Below are positions 1 through 10,679 of a DNA stretch of 64,000 nucleotides, in pieces. Source of the stretch: Nymphaea colorata (taxonomy: Eukaryota > Streptophyta > Magnoliopsida > Nymphaeales > Nymphaeaceae); contig NC_045138.2 of the NCBI RefSeq assembly GCF_008831285.2, positions 33,017,934 to 33,081,933 on the forward strand, given 5' to 3'. Under the pieces are notes generated by a model that saw only the letters and a program-made list of their open reading frames with translations, searched no databases and was not told where the DNA came from. The translations under genes were made by a program, and so were the position numbers. How positions within the stretch are numbered: position 1 is the stretch's first letter; each line of letters begins with the position of its first letter.

Positions 1-430
1 GTGAAATCATAGACGTATAAATCAAAATTGAGCCAGGAAGACTTTAATAATTCTTAGAAGACAAACAAGCTCCCAAACACAGGGACAATTTTTCCACCAA
101 ATTTGGGTGCAAAAAGGAAAGTGATCGTTGTGTCTTTTGTTTGCAATAAGTACGGACTATCTGGAAGATACAATGGTTTTCCACAATATCAATCAAACAA
201 CCTAGGGTTGTGAATATCCGACATATAGGATTTTTACGTTAAAGAAACATAGATCTGATTTTTTAACCAATTCAGATCCGATATGCAACTGTGAAGTGCA
301 TAAAGAAAAGCATGCCTATAGCGGTGAGATTGTTCACCGATATTTACCGCCCAACCTCTTGCAGTGAAATTGTGCTGCTTAAAATCACCGGTGTAGATAT
401 ACATTTAACCCGGTATACTTCAATAATAAG
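1..430. other. AT-rich intergenic, no gene seen
   Basis: No coding region, RNA gene or complete repeat could be supported here. A short open frame at 291-551 uses a non-ATG start and resembles nothing I know. The sequence directly precedes the dispersed repeat that starts near 431. Confidence 0.5.
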
Positions 431-1045
431 GAAAAAAAAAACAATTCATTTAACACGGTATCCAAAATTAGTGATACCAAAAGCTACTCCCCATCCTTTT
501 CTAGTACAATCAGCTCCTGCAAATGAAATCACACAAGAAAAGCCAAAATAAAGCACCGCTCACTCCGACCTCCATACTGCTTGATCAACCACATAATACA
601 AATGGAATTCCCATTTTAACTGCTTTATCATCATGTATGACTGTTCCTGCAGATGGGAGAAAACATTATTAGCTCATCAGTTTGAGCAACACTAAAGAGT
701 CAGTGCCTTCACTAAAACAACGTTGTCCTGAAAACATACATAAAATGTTTAGAAAAAGATCATACATGAGAATATGAACAATTGCCATACAACAGCAAAG
801 AACCTCAGTCTACCGAGTGAGTCAGTGAGAGCAGTTTTCTTTTGGGCATTTGGAACCAAAGCATCAGATTGAGACGGTGCAGCGTTTTTGAACTTAACCT
901 ACCCAGATACACTTTCATGCAAACTATAGTTTGTAGGGGACTCCAAAAAATCCCAAAATTTTGAGCGCTGCATACCTTTATATAGAACTGGCCATCTCGT
1001 GTTATATAGGAACTGGTGAGAGTCAACCTACTACCTTAGGGTGAA
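431..1045. repeat. Dispersed duplication, copy A
   Basis: This stretch is closely repeated at 13908-14190 and 15995-16345. The matching blocks are the poly-A/ATTCATTTAACAC start, the CAGCTCCTGCAAATGAAATC segment and the ACAACGTTGTCCTG block onward. Copy A lacks about 150 bp plus the PIF/Harbinger element found between the two halves of copy B. On the minus strand both copies keep a short open frame (805-1026 here), with an exon-like stretch that reads SSYITRDGQFYIK and ends at a GT donor. This suggests the repeat unit once held a gene, which I cannot identify. It could equally be an old non-autonomous transposon. Confidence 0.75.
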
Positions 1046-1535
1046 ATACCTCTGCAAAAAGCCGTTCGTTCTCTGTTTAGCACAAAGGTTTCTTAAATGT
1101 AACAGACAAAAGCTTGAATATAACCAGAAAATCATTAGGCTTAAAAATAAGGCAGTCGTTTTCTACCCAAACATGAAACCCACTGCATTCAGAAGTTGGG
1201 GCACAGAATCCCACACCAACCAGAGTCTTTCATTATCATGCAAGTTCAAGAAATTGAAGGGCCAAGACGAAGCATGAAATGATAGCAACAATACTAGACA
1301 AACATAATCAATAAGACAATAAGCAGTACGTAAACCAAGCAATCCAACACATAGAATTTGTAGGAAATTCCCATGATGAGGACAATATCAAAGACAGACT
1401 CTGCAATTCCCTCCATTTTGAAGTGAATTGCCCACCACATTTGCTACTTTAACTTTGACAAAATGCTCCTCTCATTATCATCAGTTGCGCTTTTATCACA
1501 CAAAAGCCTCGTTGCCAGATTCTTTCAAAGGTCAT
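1046..1535. other. Intergenic, nothing recognised
   Basis: AT-rich sequence without a supportable gene or repeat boundary. It separates the dispersed repeat from the BAHD fragment. Confidence 0.5.
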
Positions 1536-1735
1536 AAGACAAGAATCAGAGGTTCGCGGCGATGGCGGCGCTGCCTGATCCCGTATCCTGCTGAGTGAAA
1601 TCTGAGCCGTGGAGGAACTCGATGCGAGGTGGGTTGCGGGGCCGTAGGGCGTCCCAACCCCAACACGGCGGGGACCAAGAGTGGCGAGGTGGGATCGCCG
1701 GCATGCGTCCGCCCATGCATTTAGGAATTGAGAAT
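1536..1735 (-). pseudogene. BAHD acyltransferase exon-2 fragment
   Basis: About 200 bp align base by base with 7318-7530, inside the second exon of the intact BAHD gene of this window. Shared landmarks are the GATGCGAGGTGGGTTGCGGGG segment, the CCCCAACACGGCGG segment and CCCATGCATTTAGGAATTGAGAA. The corresponding protein piece is the linker after the HXXXD motif (DPTSPLLVP then the region before GEPLI). Indels and an in-frame stop disrupt the frame, and neither the 5' exon nor the C-terminal half is present. It is a decayed remnant of a paralogous BAHD locus in the same orientation as the intact gene. Confidence 0.85.
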
Positions 1736-1739
1736 TCTC

Positions 1740-3120
1740 AATGCTGGAATTCTTCAGTTGTCAAGTTCCATGTTTCACTGACATCGCTTTTGCTGTCAGT
1801 TAAATTTAAATTTACCAGAATCATGAGATGGTGTCGCTCTGCCTTTTATTTTCTTTAACTCAACTCACCCCGGATAGCGCATCTCCCCTAGAAATGCCAA
1901 TGTCAAACTATTTACTCTTATGAGTTTGCTGTGAGTGAAAAAATCGTTCGATTTCTTGGGCTGCCCAATCAATCACTTTTCAACTCGGTTCCATCTACAG
2001 AGAGGTACGCAGAATTTTCATAAAATTTAACGGATTAGTTTGTTAACCATTTAAGATCGTTGGATTTTTTTTATCTCGTTTCTTCTTATAATTTTAATAA
2101 TTGAACCACTTTTAATAATAGAATGCTGAATCAGATTATTGACAAGTGCAGTGAATTGACACCGCTTTAGGTGGGGGATGGTCATAGATGCCACGAAGAG
2201 AAGGAGTTTTCTTTATCAATATGTTAATGGTTTGCATAGTGTCAGGGATGGAAGCTGGGTGACAGGGTGAGGGTATCCAGGATTCAACTACTTTATTTCT
2301 GATGTCCCTATATAAGTTCCTTTTGGTGCGGCTCTGATTTTGATTGCTTTATTCCTCAAGGAAGGAGACGGAATTGGACTCAGCTGCAAAAGCACAGGTG
2401 ATCTGAATATTCTCAATATGACTAGTTGGTTGTTGGATATATCAGTTACATCGACATTTAAGTTGGTAACTATTCACTCACGTTATTATTTGAAACATAT
2501 ATATAGTTCAAGTACTTTTGAATATGACACTCTGAATATGCTGCACATTTTTCTGACTTTACCAACTCTAGTAACTGTACTAAGTTGAACTGTAGTATTC
2601 CTATTTTACCTTATTACATGACAAGACCTAACCTAGTACTAACTACAAGCCAACATGACTTTTTGCAATTAAACAACCCCCATGCTCCAGCAACTTCCTT
2701 CAGATTTACATTTTAGCTAAACTGAAACTAGGGGACATACACATACAGCACAACCCAGATACTAGCATAATCATTGCACAAATACAGACTAGGCACTAAG
2801 AAAGCTTATAGGCAGCAAGTAAGCAAAGCCAAAGGGGATTATGCCACCTGCATGGGGATATCTTAAGAAGCAGAGTTGGGAACAAACACAAAGTGACCAT
2901 GAGAAAGGAAGTGGCAAACAGGAGGGGAGAAAACAACACTTCGTTGTTCTACATAGTGCAAGAGGTTCAACAGGTAAATATTGTCTTCTTTATCTGTTGT
3001 TTATAAGGTGGTTGGTTCTAAATTTTTGCTTTTCATAAGTTAAAATGTTAGTACTTTCTTCGATGTGTATAAATCTTATTGTCTATTTTAAATTTTAGAT
3101 TTTTTGTGTTAGCTTATTGA
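1740..3120. other. Intergenic, nothing recognised
   Basis: AT-rich sequence. Short open frames on the plus strand at 2340-2588 and 2841-3038 have no recognisable motif and are not annotated as genes. Confidence 0.5.
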
Positions 3121-3124
3121 GAAG

Positions 3125-3530
3125 ATGAAGAAAAGTATTCAAGATTATTTCAAAAGAAACAAGTTATTGATCAATTGAGAGAAAACCAAGAGGGAGAATA
3201 TCAAAATGCTTGTCTTGATGTTGTTCTTTTTTTATTCAGATTCTCCACCTTTTAAGTATTCAAAAATCGAAACTATAGAAAGCATCGTGTGTGATCCAGG
3301 GTTGCGACGTCTTAAATGGGAGATACCAATAAATAAGAGAGATGAAGTTAGGCGAGCATATATCAATTATGGGTCATATCAGCATAAGCTTCACAGATAT
3401 CCAGTGTCAGGTTCTTCAAGTCATCCTCGTAAATTTCAAGCTTTTTGGTTTGAAAGGTTTCTATGGTTAGAATATTCTCCAAAGACAAATAATGCATATT
3501 GTTTACCCTCTCATCTTTTCAGTACTGTAC
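3125..3530 (+). mobile_element. hAT-type TTF zinc-finger transposase fragment
   Basis: The reading frame at 3230-3530 matches the N-terminal part of plant TTF-type zinc-finger/hAT-dimerisation proteins (ZMYM1-like). The visible blocks are DPGLRR followed by WEIPINKRDEVRRAYINYG, then a KFQAFWFERFLWLEYSP block leading into NNAYCLP, where the zinc finger begins. A start-like MKKSIQDYFKR at 3125 lies in another frame, so at least one frameshift has occurred. The catalytic RNase-H fold and the C-terminal dimerisation domain are absent. This is a truncated, inactive relic; no TIR or target duplication was found. Confidence 0.8.
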
Positions 3531-3575
3531 ATTCAAATGACAGTCCATTTACTCATAGTGAACAGAAACGCGGGC

Positions 3576-3641
3576 ACTTCTTATAAAATGCCGGCGTTTT
3601 GTCCTACCACTTCTTATAAAATGCCAGCGCTTTGTCCTACC
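3576..3641. repeat. 33-bp direct repeat, two copies
   Basis: A 33-bp unit beginning ACTTCTTATAAAATGCC and ending TTTGTCCTACC occurs at 3576-3608 and 3609-3641 with two differences. It lies immediately after the hAT relic and may mark a transposon end or a slippage event. Confidence 0.85.
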
Positions 3642-4350
3642 ATTGGCTTCGGCAGCAATGCCTCGCTCGTGTCCGCGTGAACGTCGTGGCTACATTGGTA
3701 TCCATTTACTCGGTGGACAAGTATGGGAGGCGATTCCTTTTCCTCGAGGGTGGAATCCAGATGTTCATCTGTCACGTATGTCGTTCGGGATCTCTAACTT
3801 TATAAGTAGACTTAGTGTTCTATGAGGCTTCGTTTGCTGGTACTGATTCTGTGTGGTCAATTGACGAGATCGAAGAACAGATAGAGCATGTTACGTGTTT
3901 TATACTTGTCTTTGTGGCTTTTATTACTGTGTCATGGCTTGTACGTTAGCTTTCATGGAGCAGGGTTTTATGGCTGCTAGTAAATGGCATTGTAATGCCA
4001 AATGTCCTAAGAACATGCAAATACGGATGTCGAATTCGGTTAGAAATTAGAATGTGACAAATTTGATTTCCATCTTGAGTATGAAACGCTGTTGTTGCTT
4101 ACATTCCCATCTCTTCAGCTTCCATGTTCTCCTTCATGCACCCTTTATCTCATAATACTATTAACACAATCTCTAAGAAAGCAGAGGACCCGATCGCCTT
4201 CTAGAACTAATTGTTGATAACATATCCACTGTCTGGCATCATAAATGACAAATCTCGTAAACGACATTCTCATTTTCATCACTTTTCTCTTCTTTCTTTT
4301 TCCCATTTTAAAGTGGACTCAGGGTTCTGTGTTCTAATTTTTTTCTTACA
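3642..4350. other. Intergenic, ending in the last STP intron
   Basis: No gene recognised. The final portion (about 4205-4350) reads as the 3' part of an intron, with a pyrimidine-rich run and a TTACAG acceptor immediately before the sugar-transporter exon. Confidence 0.5.
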
Positions 4351-4351
4351 G

Positions 4352-4809
4352 GTGATCATTGGGATCATCCTAGGTGGCAAGTTCGGGCTTTCAGGCAAGG
4401 GCACCCTGTCCAAGAGCGAGGCCGAGCTTGTGCTTTTCTTCATTTGCTTGTATGTCTCTGCCTTTGCCTGGTCCTGGGGTCCCTTGGGATGGCTGGTGCC
4501 CAGTGAGATCTTTCCCTTGGAAATCCGTTCTGCAGGCCAGAGTATTAACGTCTCGGTCAACCTCCTCTTCACCTCCGCCATTGCCCAAGGTGTCCTTTCT
4601 ATGCTCTGCCACCTCAAATTCGGCCCCTTCTTCTTCTTTGCTAGTTGGGTCCTTATCATGACCACCTTCATCTTCTTCCTGCTGCTGAAACCAAGAACAT
4701 CCCATTTGAAGAAATGACCCCTGTGTGGAAGAAACACTGGTTTTGGAAAAGGATCCTCCCTGCTGACGATGGAGAGCTAGAGATGGAGAAGCCGAAGACA
4801 GTAAAATAA
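4352..4809 (+). pseudogene. Sugar transporter (STP/hexose:H+ symporter) last-exon pseudogene
   Basis: The exon starts after a TTACAG acceptor and encodes the C-terminal membrane segments of an MFS monosaccharide/H+ symporter of the plant STP family. The diagnostic stretch is [18 protein letters not shown] followed by [13 protein letters not shown], then further transmembrane helices. The expected PETK motif and the tail (EEM, then [10 protein letters not shown]) are encoded in the next frame, so one base has been lost near 4680 and the in-frame product stops early at 4717. The natural stop would be 4807-4809. No upstream STP exon with the N-terminal helices is visible, so this is a 5'-truncated, frameshifted copy that still carries its intron boundary. 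It is a genomic fragment, not a retrocopy. Confidence 0.9.
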
Positions 4810-5555
4810 GACGCTTTAGTTGTAAAAGGCCAAATATCGTTAGTAAAAACATTTTCCTGCTTTTTCTTTCTAAGCTGTTTACGGTCTTATTGTTACTAAA
4901 AAGACTGTTTACAGTCTTTCACTATTCATGTCTCTGATGTGCAAATTACAGTGATTGGAGTTCTTATACTTTTGAACATTTTACTGTTTCAATTCCTCTG
5001 TGTATATAATGGAAATAGCAGTTTCCAATCTCGTATAACTGAAGCACGGTATGTTATCTCGATTTATTTCCTTCAATCTTTAGTTTGGTAAAAATGTTGG
5101 TGGTTTAATTGGCTTGTTTGTTTGCTCTTTGGGTCTTCATTTAGATAGAGATTCAAAGACTCTCCAAAAGTTGGTATCGGAAGCGCGACCATATTATCCC
5201 AAAAGAGAAAACAAACAGATCAATCATATTAGCTTTGCAAGACGGATCAGTGTTATGTGACCATTAGCTGTTGGCTTGGCACATATCCGTGGCTGAACTG
5301 TGCTAAGCTAATCTTTCTGTGGAGGTTGATGGGAAAAGGCTGGAGCGACGTTCCGTTCATAGGATTTGAACCCGATCTCATAAACTCCTTGCACTGTGGG
5401 CAAGTAGCTCCCACCCTCAAACCTCTAATGGCTAAAGCAGCAAATATTGTGTGGTCAAACCTCCGGTCTGTCTCTCTCCTCTCTCTCTCTCCCCCCTTTC
5501 CCCCCAATGTGCACAGAAGGGATGTCATTTGGGAATGACAGAGTATGTGCAGAGA
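4810..5555. other. Intergenic with CT-rich tract
   Basis: Follows the STP pseudogene. A CT-rich microsatellite-like tract lies at about 5465-5505. A GGTTCAAATCC sequence on the minus strand near 5365-5384 resembles a tRNA B box, but no tRNA fold accompanies it. Confidence 0.5.
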
Positions 5556-5559
5556 ATAA

Positions 5560-5747
5560 TGGTGGCCGCCGCTGCCAGTTTCATCCGGTAGCGAGGATCG
5601 GAAGGAGTGGGACGATAGTCTCACGGACATAGGGGCGTCGGGTGTCTCCAGCATGCTCATATGTAGATACCAGCAGGGCTTCAACGCCATCGTTGCTTTG
5701 TTCACCATTTTGGTGGGCTTCAATCTTAGCGATTTGCAAGAGACAAG
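5560..5747 (+). other. Unrecognised coding-like exon remnant
   Basis: The frame is open from 5560 to a stop at 5797 (79 codons) without an ATG at the beginning. It encodes a charged segment (GSEDRKEWDDSLTDIG) followed by a hydrophobic, probably membrane-spanning stretch (FNAIVALFTILVGFNL) and LSDLQET. A consensus-like donor AAG/GT lies at 5747/5748. The composition looks like a real exon: it is amphipathic then hydrophobic, and the other frames have stops. I do not recognise the family. It may be a gene fragment left by the rearrangements that broke the STP and BAHD copies. Confidence 0.35.
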
Positions 5748-5845
5748 GTCGGTCATCTCTTGCTCTCTTATCCATATGGCAGTGTTGCGTTCATTGTAGA
5801 TATTTTGTTATATTATTCATAATCTTATGGAAGAATTGAGGACTG

Positions 5846-6334
5846 TTTGTAATTGCCCAAGAAGTTTAAACATCAGATTCAAAGTATATTAACCATGCAG
5901 ATGTAGTCAGCATAGTTGCAACCAAGAATTTGAATTTCATACGTGTTTATTGATTTGCATAAACAAATAGGATTTGACGGTGGTGCTGCAAAATTTTTGA
6001 ACCTTCAGAAGCTTTAAAATAGAATCTGATCAATTTCTACAAGGAGAAACTGATATTGGTAGAGTGGGATTCTGAGATTTGAGGCACCAAATTTCAAGGT
6101 AAATTGAATTTTTAGATAAAACTGCTTATTGTTGCCTCCTATCTTGCTCAGTTGACCGTTTTCCTTTACTGGTCTTCTTGTTCGTATAGTTAGCTTACTT
6201 ATACCGCAGAGTTCATACGCAAGGAAACAGAAGCAATGTTTCAGATTAACGCAGAAACAAGCAGAAACAAGATGTGATGGATTTTCGAAATCGCATATAT
6301 GAAAAAAAGCTTCCGCGGGGTGCTTTTAAGTTTT
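5846..6334 (-). pseudogene. Truncated second copy of the BAHD intron and exon-1 junction
   Basis: This block aligns nearly continuously with 8572-9028, the donor-side part of the intron of the intact BAHD gene, including the GATGTGATGGATTTTCGAAA and GCTTCCGCGGGGTGCTTTTA segments at the exon-intron border. The similarity stops at the splice donor near 6334. There the sequence changes abruptly into the Copia LTR fragment instead of exon 1. This second BAHD locus has therefore lost its first exon, probably through retrotransposon insertion or recombination at an LTR. The intact gene lies about 300 bp further on, in the same orientation. Confidence 0.8.
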
Positions 6335-6462
6335 ACCTGAACATTTGTGCCTCACACGATCTGCTTGGTGGTTCCATGCTTCACACGATCAACACACATG
6401 TCATCCTTGGTGGTTCCAGCTATCACGTCATGCTTGGTGATAGATACGTCTATCTTAATACA
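6335..6462 (-). mobile_element. Copia LTR fragment
   Basis: This matches the U3 repeat region and outer edge of the Copia LTR at 10928-11139: the CTTGGTGGTTCCA units, ACACGATCAACAC, and the terminal ATCTATCTTAATA-type sequence. It has no internal domain or second LTR. It sits exactly at the broken end of the duplicated BAHD intron. Confidence 0.75.
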
Positions 6463-6651
6463 TTTTAACGGAAACGATACTAGATCATAGAAAATAACGG
6501 AAACCATACTTAGACCACAGAAAAAATCAGGACGAAACTAAAAGAACTTCTGCTCAGTAGACGATGAATACGGAATTGAGGTACCACTACCCTTCTTTTC
6601 TGGGGGATGGGCCGCCCCCCTAAGGGAGATCGTTATTAAAAAGGTCAAGCA
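6463..6651. other. 3' flank of the BAHD gene
   Basis: Non-coding sequence just after the BAHD stop codon on the minus strand. An AATAA-containing stretch on the minus strand near 6636 could serve in polyadenylation. Confidence 0.4.
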
Positions 6652-9450
6652 TCAAACTACGGCCACATCGGGTAGTGGTTTCTCATCCCCTTGGGCGTCT
6701 TCCAGCTCCCTGAGGTAGCACTCCAAGGCATCGGCCATGCTCTCACGCACAGAAACTTGAATAGCCATGGCCTTAGGTTTCCCCAAAACTGGCAGCAACA
6801 AGCAGTAGTGGTCGACCGTAGAGCCGCTGAGAAGCACAGGCGGCCCTGACCCGAAGTCCACCCTCTCGAGCCCTAGCCTATACCACTGTGATACGATGAG
6901 AATCGAGGTCGGGTTATCTACCGGCTGATGCAACGCCAGCAAGTCGATTTCTGAGCGGGCATATGCATCGGAGAGCGCCATATCTTTGGCCCTCTGTATT
7001 CCCTTCACGGTTTGGTGGATTTGCTCTGTCAGTAGTACCCCACAATGGCGCCCCATGGACGCTAACGAGAGGGAGTTTCCATAGAATCCAACCGGCAGTG
7101 GAGGGTCCAGTTTGCCTCGTACGTCCGCCGGGAAGAAGAGCCCAACGACCTGCCCCTCTTTCTTGGGGCGTCCATTGGTTGCTTCTGCACCGAACATGGC
7201 CCGCGCCCAGCATCTCCAAATGTGTGCAGCGAGCACCTCGAAAGAAGTGCAGTTCAATGCCGGAATACATCGACGCTTTAGCCTGGAAATCTCCTCGGCT
7301 TCAAAGGTCACCCAGACATGAATCAGGGGTTCGCCGGCCATGGCGGCGCCACCTGATCCCGCCTCTTGCTGCGCCAACTCTGTGCCGTGGCTGAACTCGA
7401 TGCGAGGTGGGTTGCGGGGCTTCAGGGCCTCCCGGCCCCAACACGGCGGGACCAAGAGTGGGGAGGTGGGATCGCGGCATGCGTCTGCCCATGCATTTAG
7501 GAATTGAGAACTCCCAATGCCATCACACAGGCAATGCGCAATGCTGGCGCAAAGTATGAGCCCCCCGCACCTCAAATGTGTCACCTACAATGGACCATAA
7601 TAAAAAAATATCAAAAAGTTACCACGAATCGGAGGTCATAAAAACTTGATCGTCCGGGTTTCGCCCATGGGCATTGATAAGATTGTCACTCCTCACGTCA
7701 CCTGCTTATATGCGCCGCCCCTCACACCTTACAACTATAAATCAATCGACAAAACGGCTGAATTTAGCTCTTTTCTCAAGAAAAGAATGTCAAATGTCCC
7801 TGTTTGAACTGTTGCTTTTGACGACTATTGTTTTCCAAATTATTATCTACAAAAGGTTTGAATTTTGACGGTGTTCGGTTCAAGTGATACAATTTCTTCC
7901 GACCATGAAAATGGTGTTGCAATTCATTTCTCTCGGACAATGGAGGTTGGGCTTATTTGTGGTTCCTCCTTTTTTTTCTTCTTTGGTTTCTAACTTTTAC
8001 TAAAAGTTGGCTTTCCTTTTTGTTAGATAAGGCATTGAAGAATACAAAAGAAAAAAAAATTAATATCAACTCAACTATGAGATTGCTTTCAAAATTTCCT
8101 TTCTGCGATTGGGTCCAAATAAATAATAAAGAAATTGAAAGTTAAGATGGCGGTATAATACATGGCCGGTTTAGCTTTTTCTAAATTCAATTTAAACTAT
8201 TTTAATTCTTTAAATTCACAAAATTGAAAATTTATAGGATGTTGGGGTTGATATGGAATGGTACTTCCCGACCTATATGCAATACGTGGATGATTGAAAT
8301 GATGAAAAACGAAGATGATACTGTTATGACTGAAATGATGATAAAAAAAAGCCAAGATGATACTGTTTTCTCCCTGTTCCTTTCGGATTCATTATCTTGG
8401 ATGTTATTTGTCATGTTAGCTATATACTCGAAATCTTTGCTGCACGTACTTGTGCTTCCTAGTTCATCCCATACTTCTCACATGCATAAAAATTTTCACG
8501 TATTCACCTGCGCCCAAAGGAGGGTCCCCCATCCGTTGTATCTCTACATCTTCGCCGAACAGGTCCCGTGCAATTGTAATTGCCCGAGAAGTTTAAACAT
8601 CAGATTCAAGTATATTAACCATGCAGATGTAGTCTCCATAGTTGCAACCAAGAATTTGAATTTCATACGTGTTTATTGATTTGCATAAACAAATAGGATT
8701 TTACGGTGATGCTGCAAATTTTTTGAACTTTAAAATAGAATCTGATGAATTTCTACCAAGAGAAATCATATTGGTAGAGTGGGATTCTGAGATTTGAAGC
8801 ACCAAATTTCAAGGCAAATCGACTTTTTTGTTATAACTGCTTATTAGTGCCTCCTATCTTGCTCAGTTGATCGTTTTACTTCACTGATTTTCTTGTTCGT
8901 ATAATAGTTGGCTTACTTATGCCGCTGAGTTAATATGCAAAGAAACAGAAGCAACAGTAACAAGATGTGATGGATTTTCGAAATCGCATATATGAACAAA
9001 GCTTCCGCGGGGTGCTTTTACCTGAACTACCAGAGGAGGGACGGAGATGAAAGGTTGGTCGCCCACTTCATGGTGGAGCTTACGCCAGGAGGAGCCGAGC
9101 AAGCCGGGGAACTGCTGGAACTCGTCCGCCGTGGTGTCCATGAAGGCCTCCACGAAGAGGGCGCCCTCTGCCGTGCACTCCAGCTCCAGCTTCTTCTCGC
9201 TCTCGCGGCTCTGCCTCAGTCTGCCGGACAGAGGGTAGTAGTGGTTGAGCACCGCTGAGAGGGACGACTTCATGGACTCCACCTCGGGGGAAACACGGAA
9301 GAGGAAAAGGTACTTAACCGAGAACCTGATGAACATGCAGTCGTCAAGGTTGGAGAGGTAGAGGGTGTGGCTCGGGGTTGCAGAGCACGGTCGGATGAGC
9401 GTCGGCGCCAGGCGATGGTGGCAATCCGGGAGCTCACGACGAATCGCCAT
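6652..9450 (-). CDS. BAHD-family acyltransferase, two exons, 453 aa
   Basis: BAHD enzymes transfer an acyl group from an acyl-CoA to an alcohol or amine of a specialised metabolite, usually in the cytosol. Exon 1 is 9450-9022 (143 codons), starting at an ATG that opens MAIRRELPDC; the upstream in-frame extension was rejected because it lies upstream of the family's usual start. The 1,437-bp intron runs 9021-7585, with GT donor CAG/GTAAAA, acceptor TTGTAG and phase 0. Exon 2 is 7584-6652 (310 codons plus stop). Family marks are YYPLSGRL (residues 71-78), the catalytic HXXXD as HCLCD (160-164), FYGN (310-313) and the structural DFGWG motif as DFGSG (386-390), where Trp has become Ser. Length is normal for the family (about 430-460). 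The THLRCGG stretch before HXXXD is typical. No frameshift or stop was seen. Acyl donor and acceptor cannot be told from sequence. Two decayed relatives lie nearby (1536-1735 and 5846-6334). Confidence 0.92.
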
Positions 9451-9532
9451 GGTTTCTGGAGTTTGAGAGTTCAGGGAGGGGGGGGAGAGATTTATGAATG
9501 TCGGGTTCAAAAACTCTCTCGTTATTCTGAAG

Positions 9533-9540
9533 CTTATATA
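9533..9540 (-). promoter_or_regulatory. TATA box of the BAHD gene
   Basis: On the minus strand the sequence reads TATATAAG, about 85 bp upstream of the chosen BAHD start codon. This is a normal plant distance for TATA plus a short 5' leader, and it supports an intact promoter. Confidence 0.6.
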
Positions 9541-9544
9541 GGGC

Positions 9545-10670
9545 GTAGAAATGACACAATGGCGAACCGACGACAACCATGCTATTCTTTTGGACGTTCA
9601 TTTTTTACTTTTATGCGGTCAACAAATGCACAACTACTTTATTGTCCCCAACAAGTTCTTGTTCGTCTACCTTTATTATTGCACCTGCAAATTCATGCCT
9701 GCCTTAAAGAGTTTGTGTGATTGCTCGTGGCAGTTTACATTCTCATGTTACAATATGGAACAGTTGCATCTGGAAACTTAATTGATCTCACACTTGCCTC
9801 CACCCCTGACCCAAGTAAAATAGGGAGTGTTACTGGATAAAATCTACCAATAATTACTGACATGAATTGCTCCGTTTGCTATTCATTTTATATTGTTTGA
9901 GCACTACATGTTCTCAATCATAACCGACACCAGCGTAAATAAAAGGAATAATGCAAGCATATAAACTGTGAGTTCCATCCACAAGGATCCGTTGGCTGAC
10001 TGGCGTCATTTGTGTTCTGTCTGTGTTCGGTCGGTTGCAAGGGTATGAAACGAGACATAGTTGTCCCAATCCAATTAACGGACTCTGCGTACTAAATACC
10101 AATATCAAATCATCAACTACAAACAACTACAATCTTCTATTGCAATTTATTATACTAAACTGTAAACATTGTGGGACTAACTGGCCTTATATATCAATTT
10201 TCTTAACTATTGTTTCATGTGGGTGCACGAAAGCTACTACAAATCCTCAATATCACGATTAATTCATTCAAATGTTGAATGGGACCGGTCATATCATCTA
10301 CAAATGGTAAGGGAATGACAAGTGAAGATGGATCACCATTATCGATTTGGAATGGGAAAATGGATGTTGTGAACGAGAGCTACCAACGACTTGATCAAGG
10401 AGTTGGTAGCTTGTTGGACTAAAGGTATGGCAAACGCTGGGTCCTATGTTTCCCACTCGTCCTATAAAGAAAATATAGTGTCGATCGAACTCGACTAACG
10501 AAGAGATGCTTTTGTTTTATCTAATGAGTTAACAGCATGCCCCGTACTTTAATTTAAGGGGCATTCTCGTCTTTTGCTTTTTATTTTAAATATTTGCTTA
10601 AAAGAAATCACCTTGAGCATATAACCCAAAAGTGCATGCGCAAAGTTGATTTTATGTTTAAAACAAAACG
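9545..10670. other. Intergenic; contains a near-perfect 34-bp palindrome
   Basis: No gene recognised. At 10378-10411 the sequence is a near-perfect palindrome: arms AGCTACCAAC and GTTGGTAGCT around an inner CTTGATCAAG palindrome, with only two GA dinucleotides breaking symmetry. Confidence 0.5.
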
Positions 10671-10679
10671 CAAATGCAA

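Noticed and set aside
4279-4852. Two long minus-strand frames over the sugar-transporter exon
   Set aside because: The plus strand encodes clear STP motifs; the antisense frames are composition shadows.
5360-5390. tRNA gene suggested by GGTTCAAATCC on the minus strand
   Set aside because: No acceptor or anticodon stem can be folded around it.
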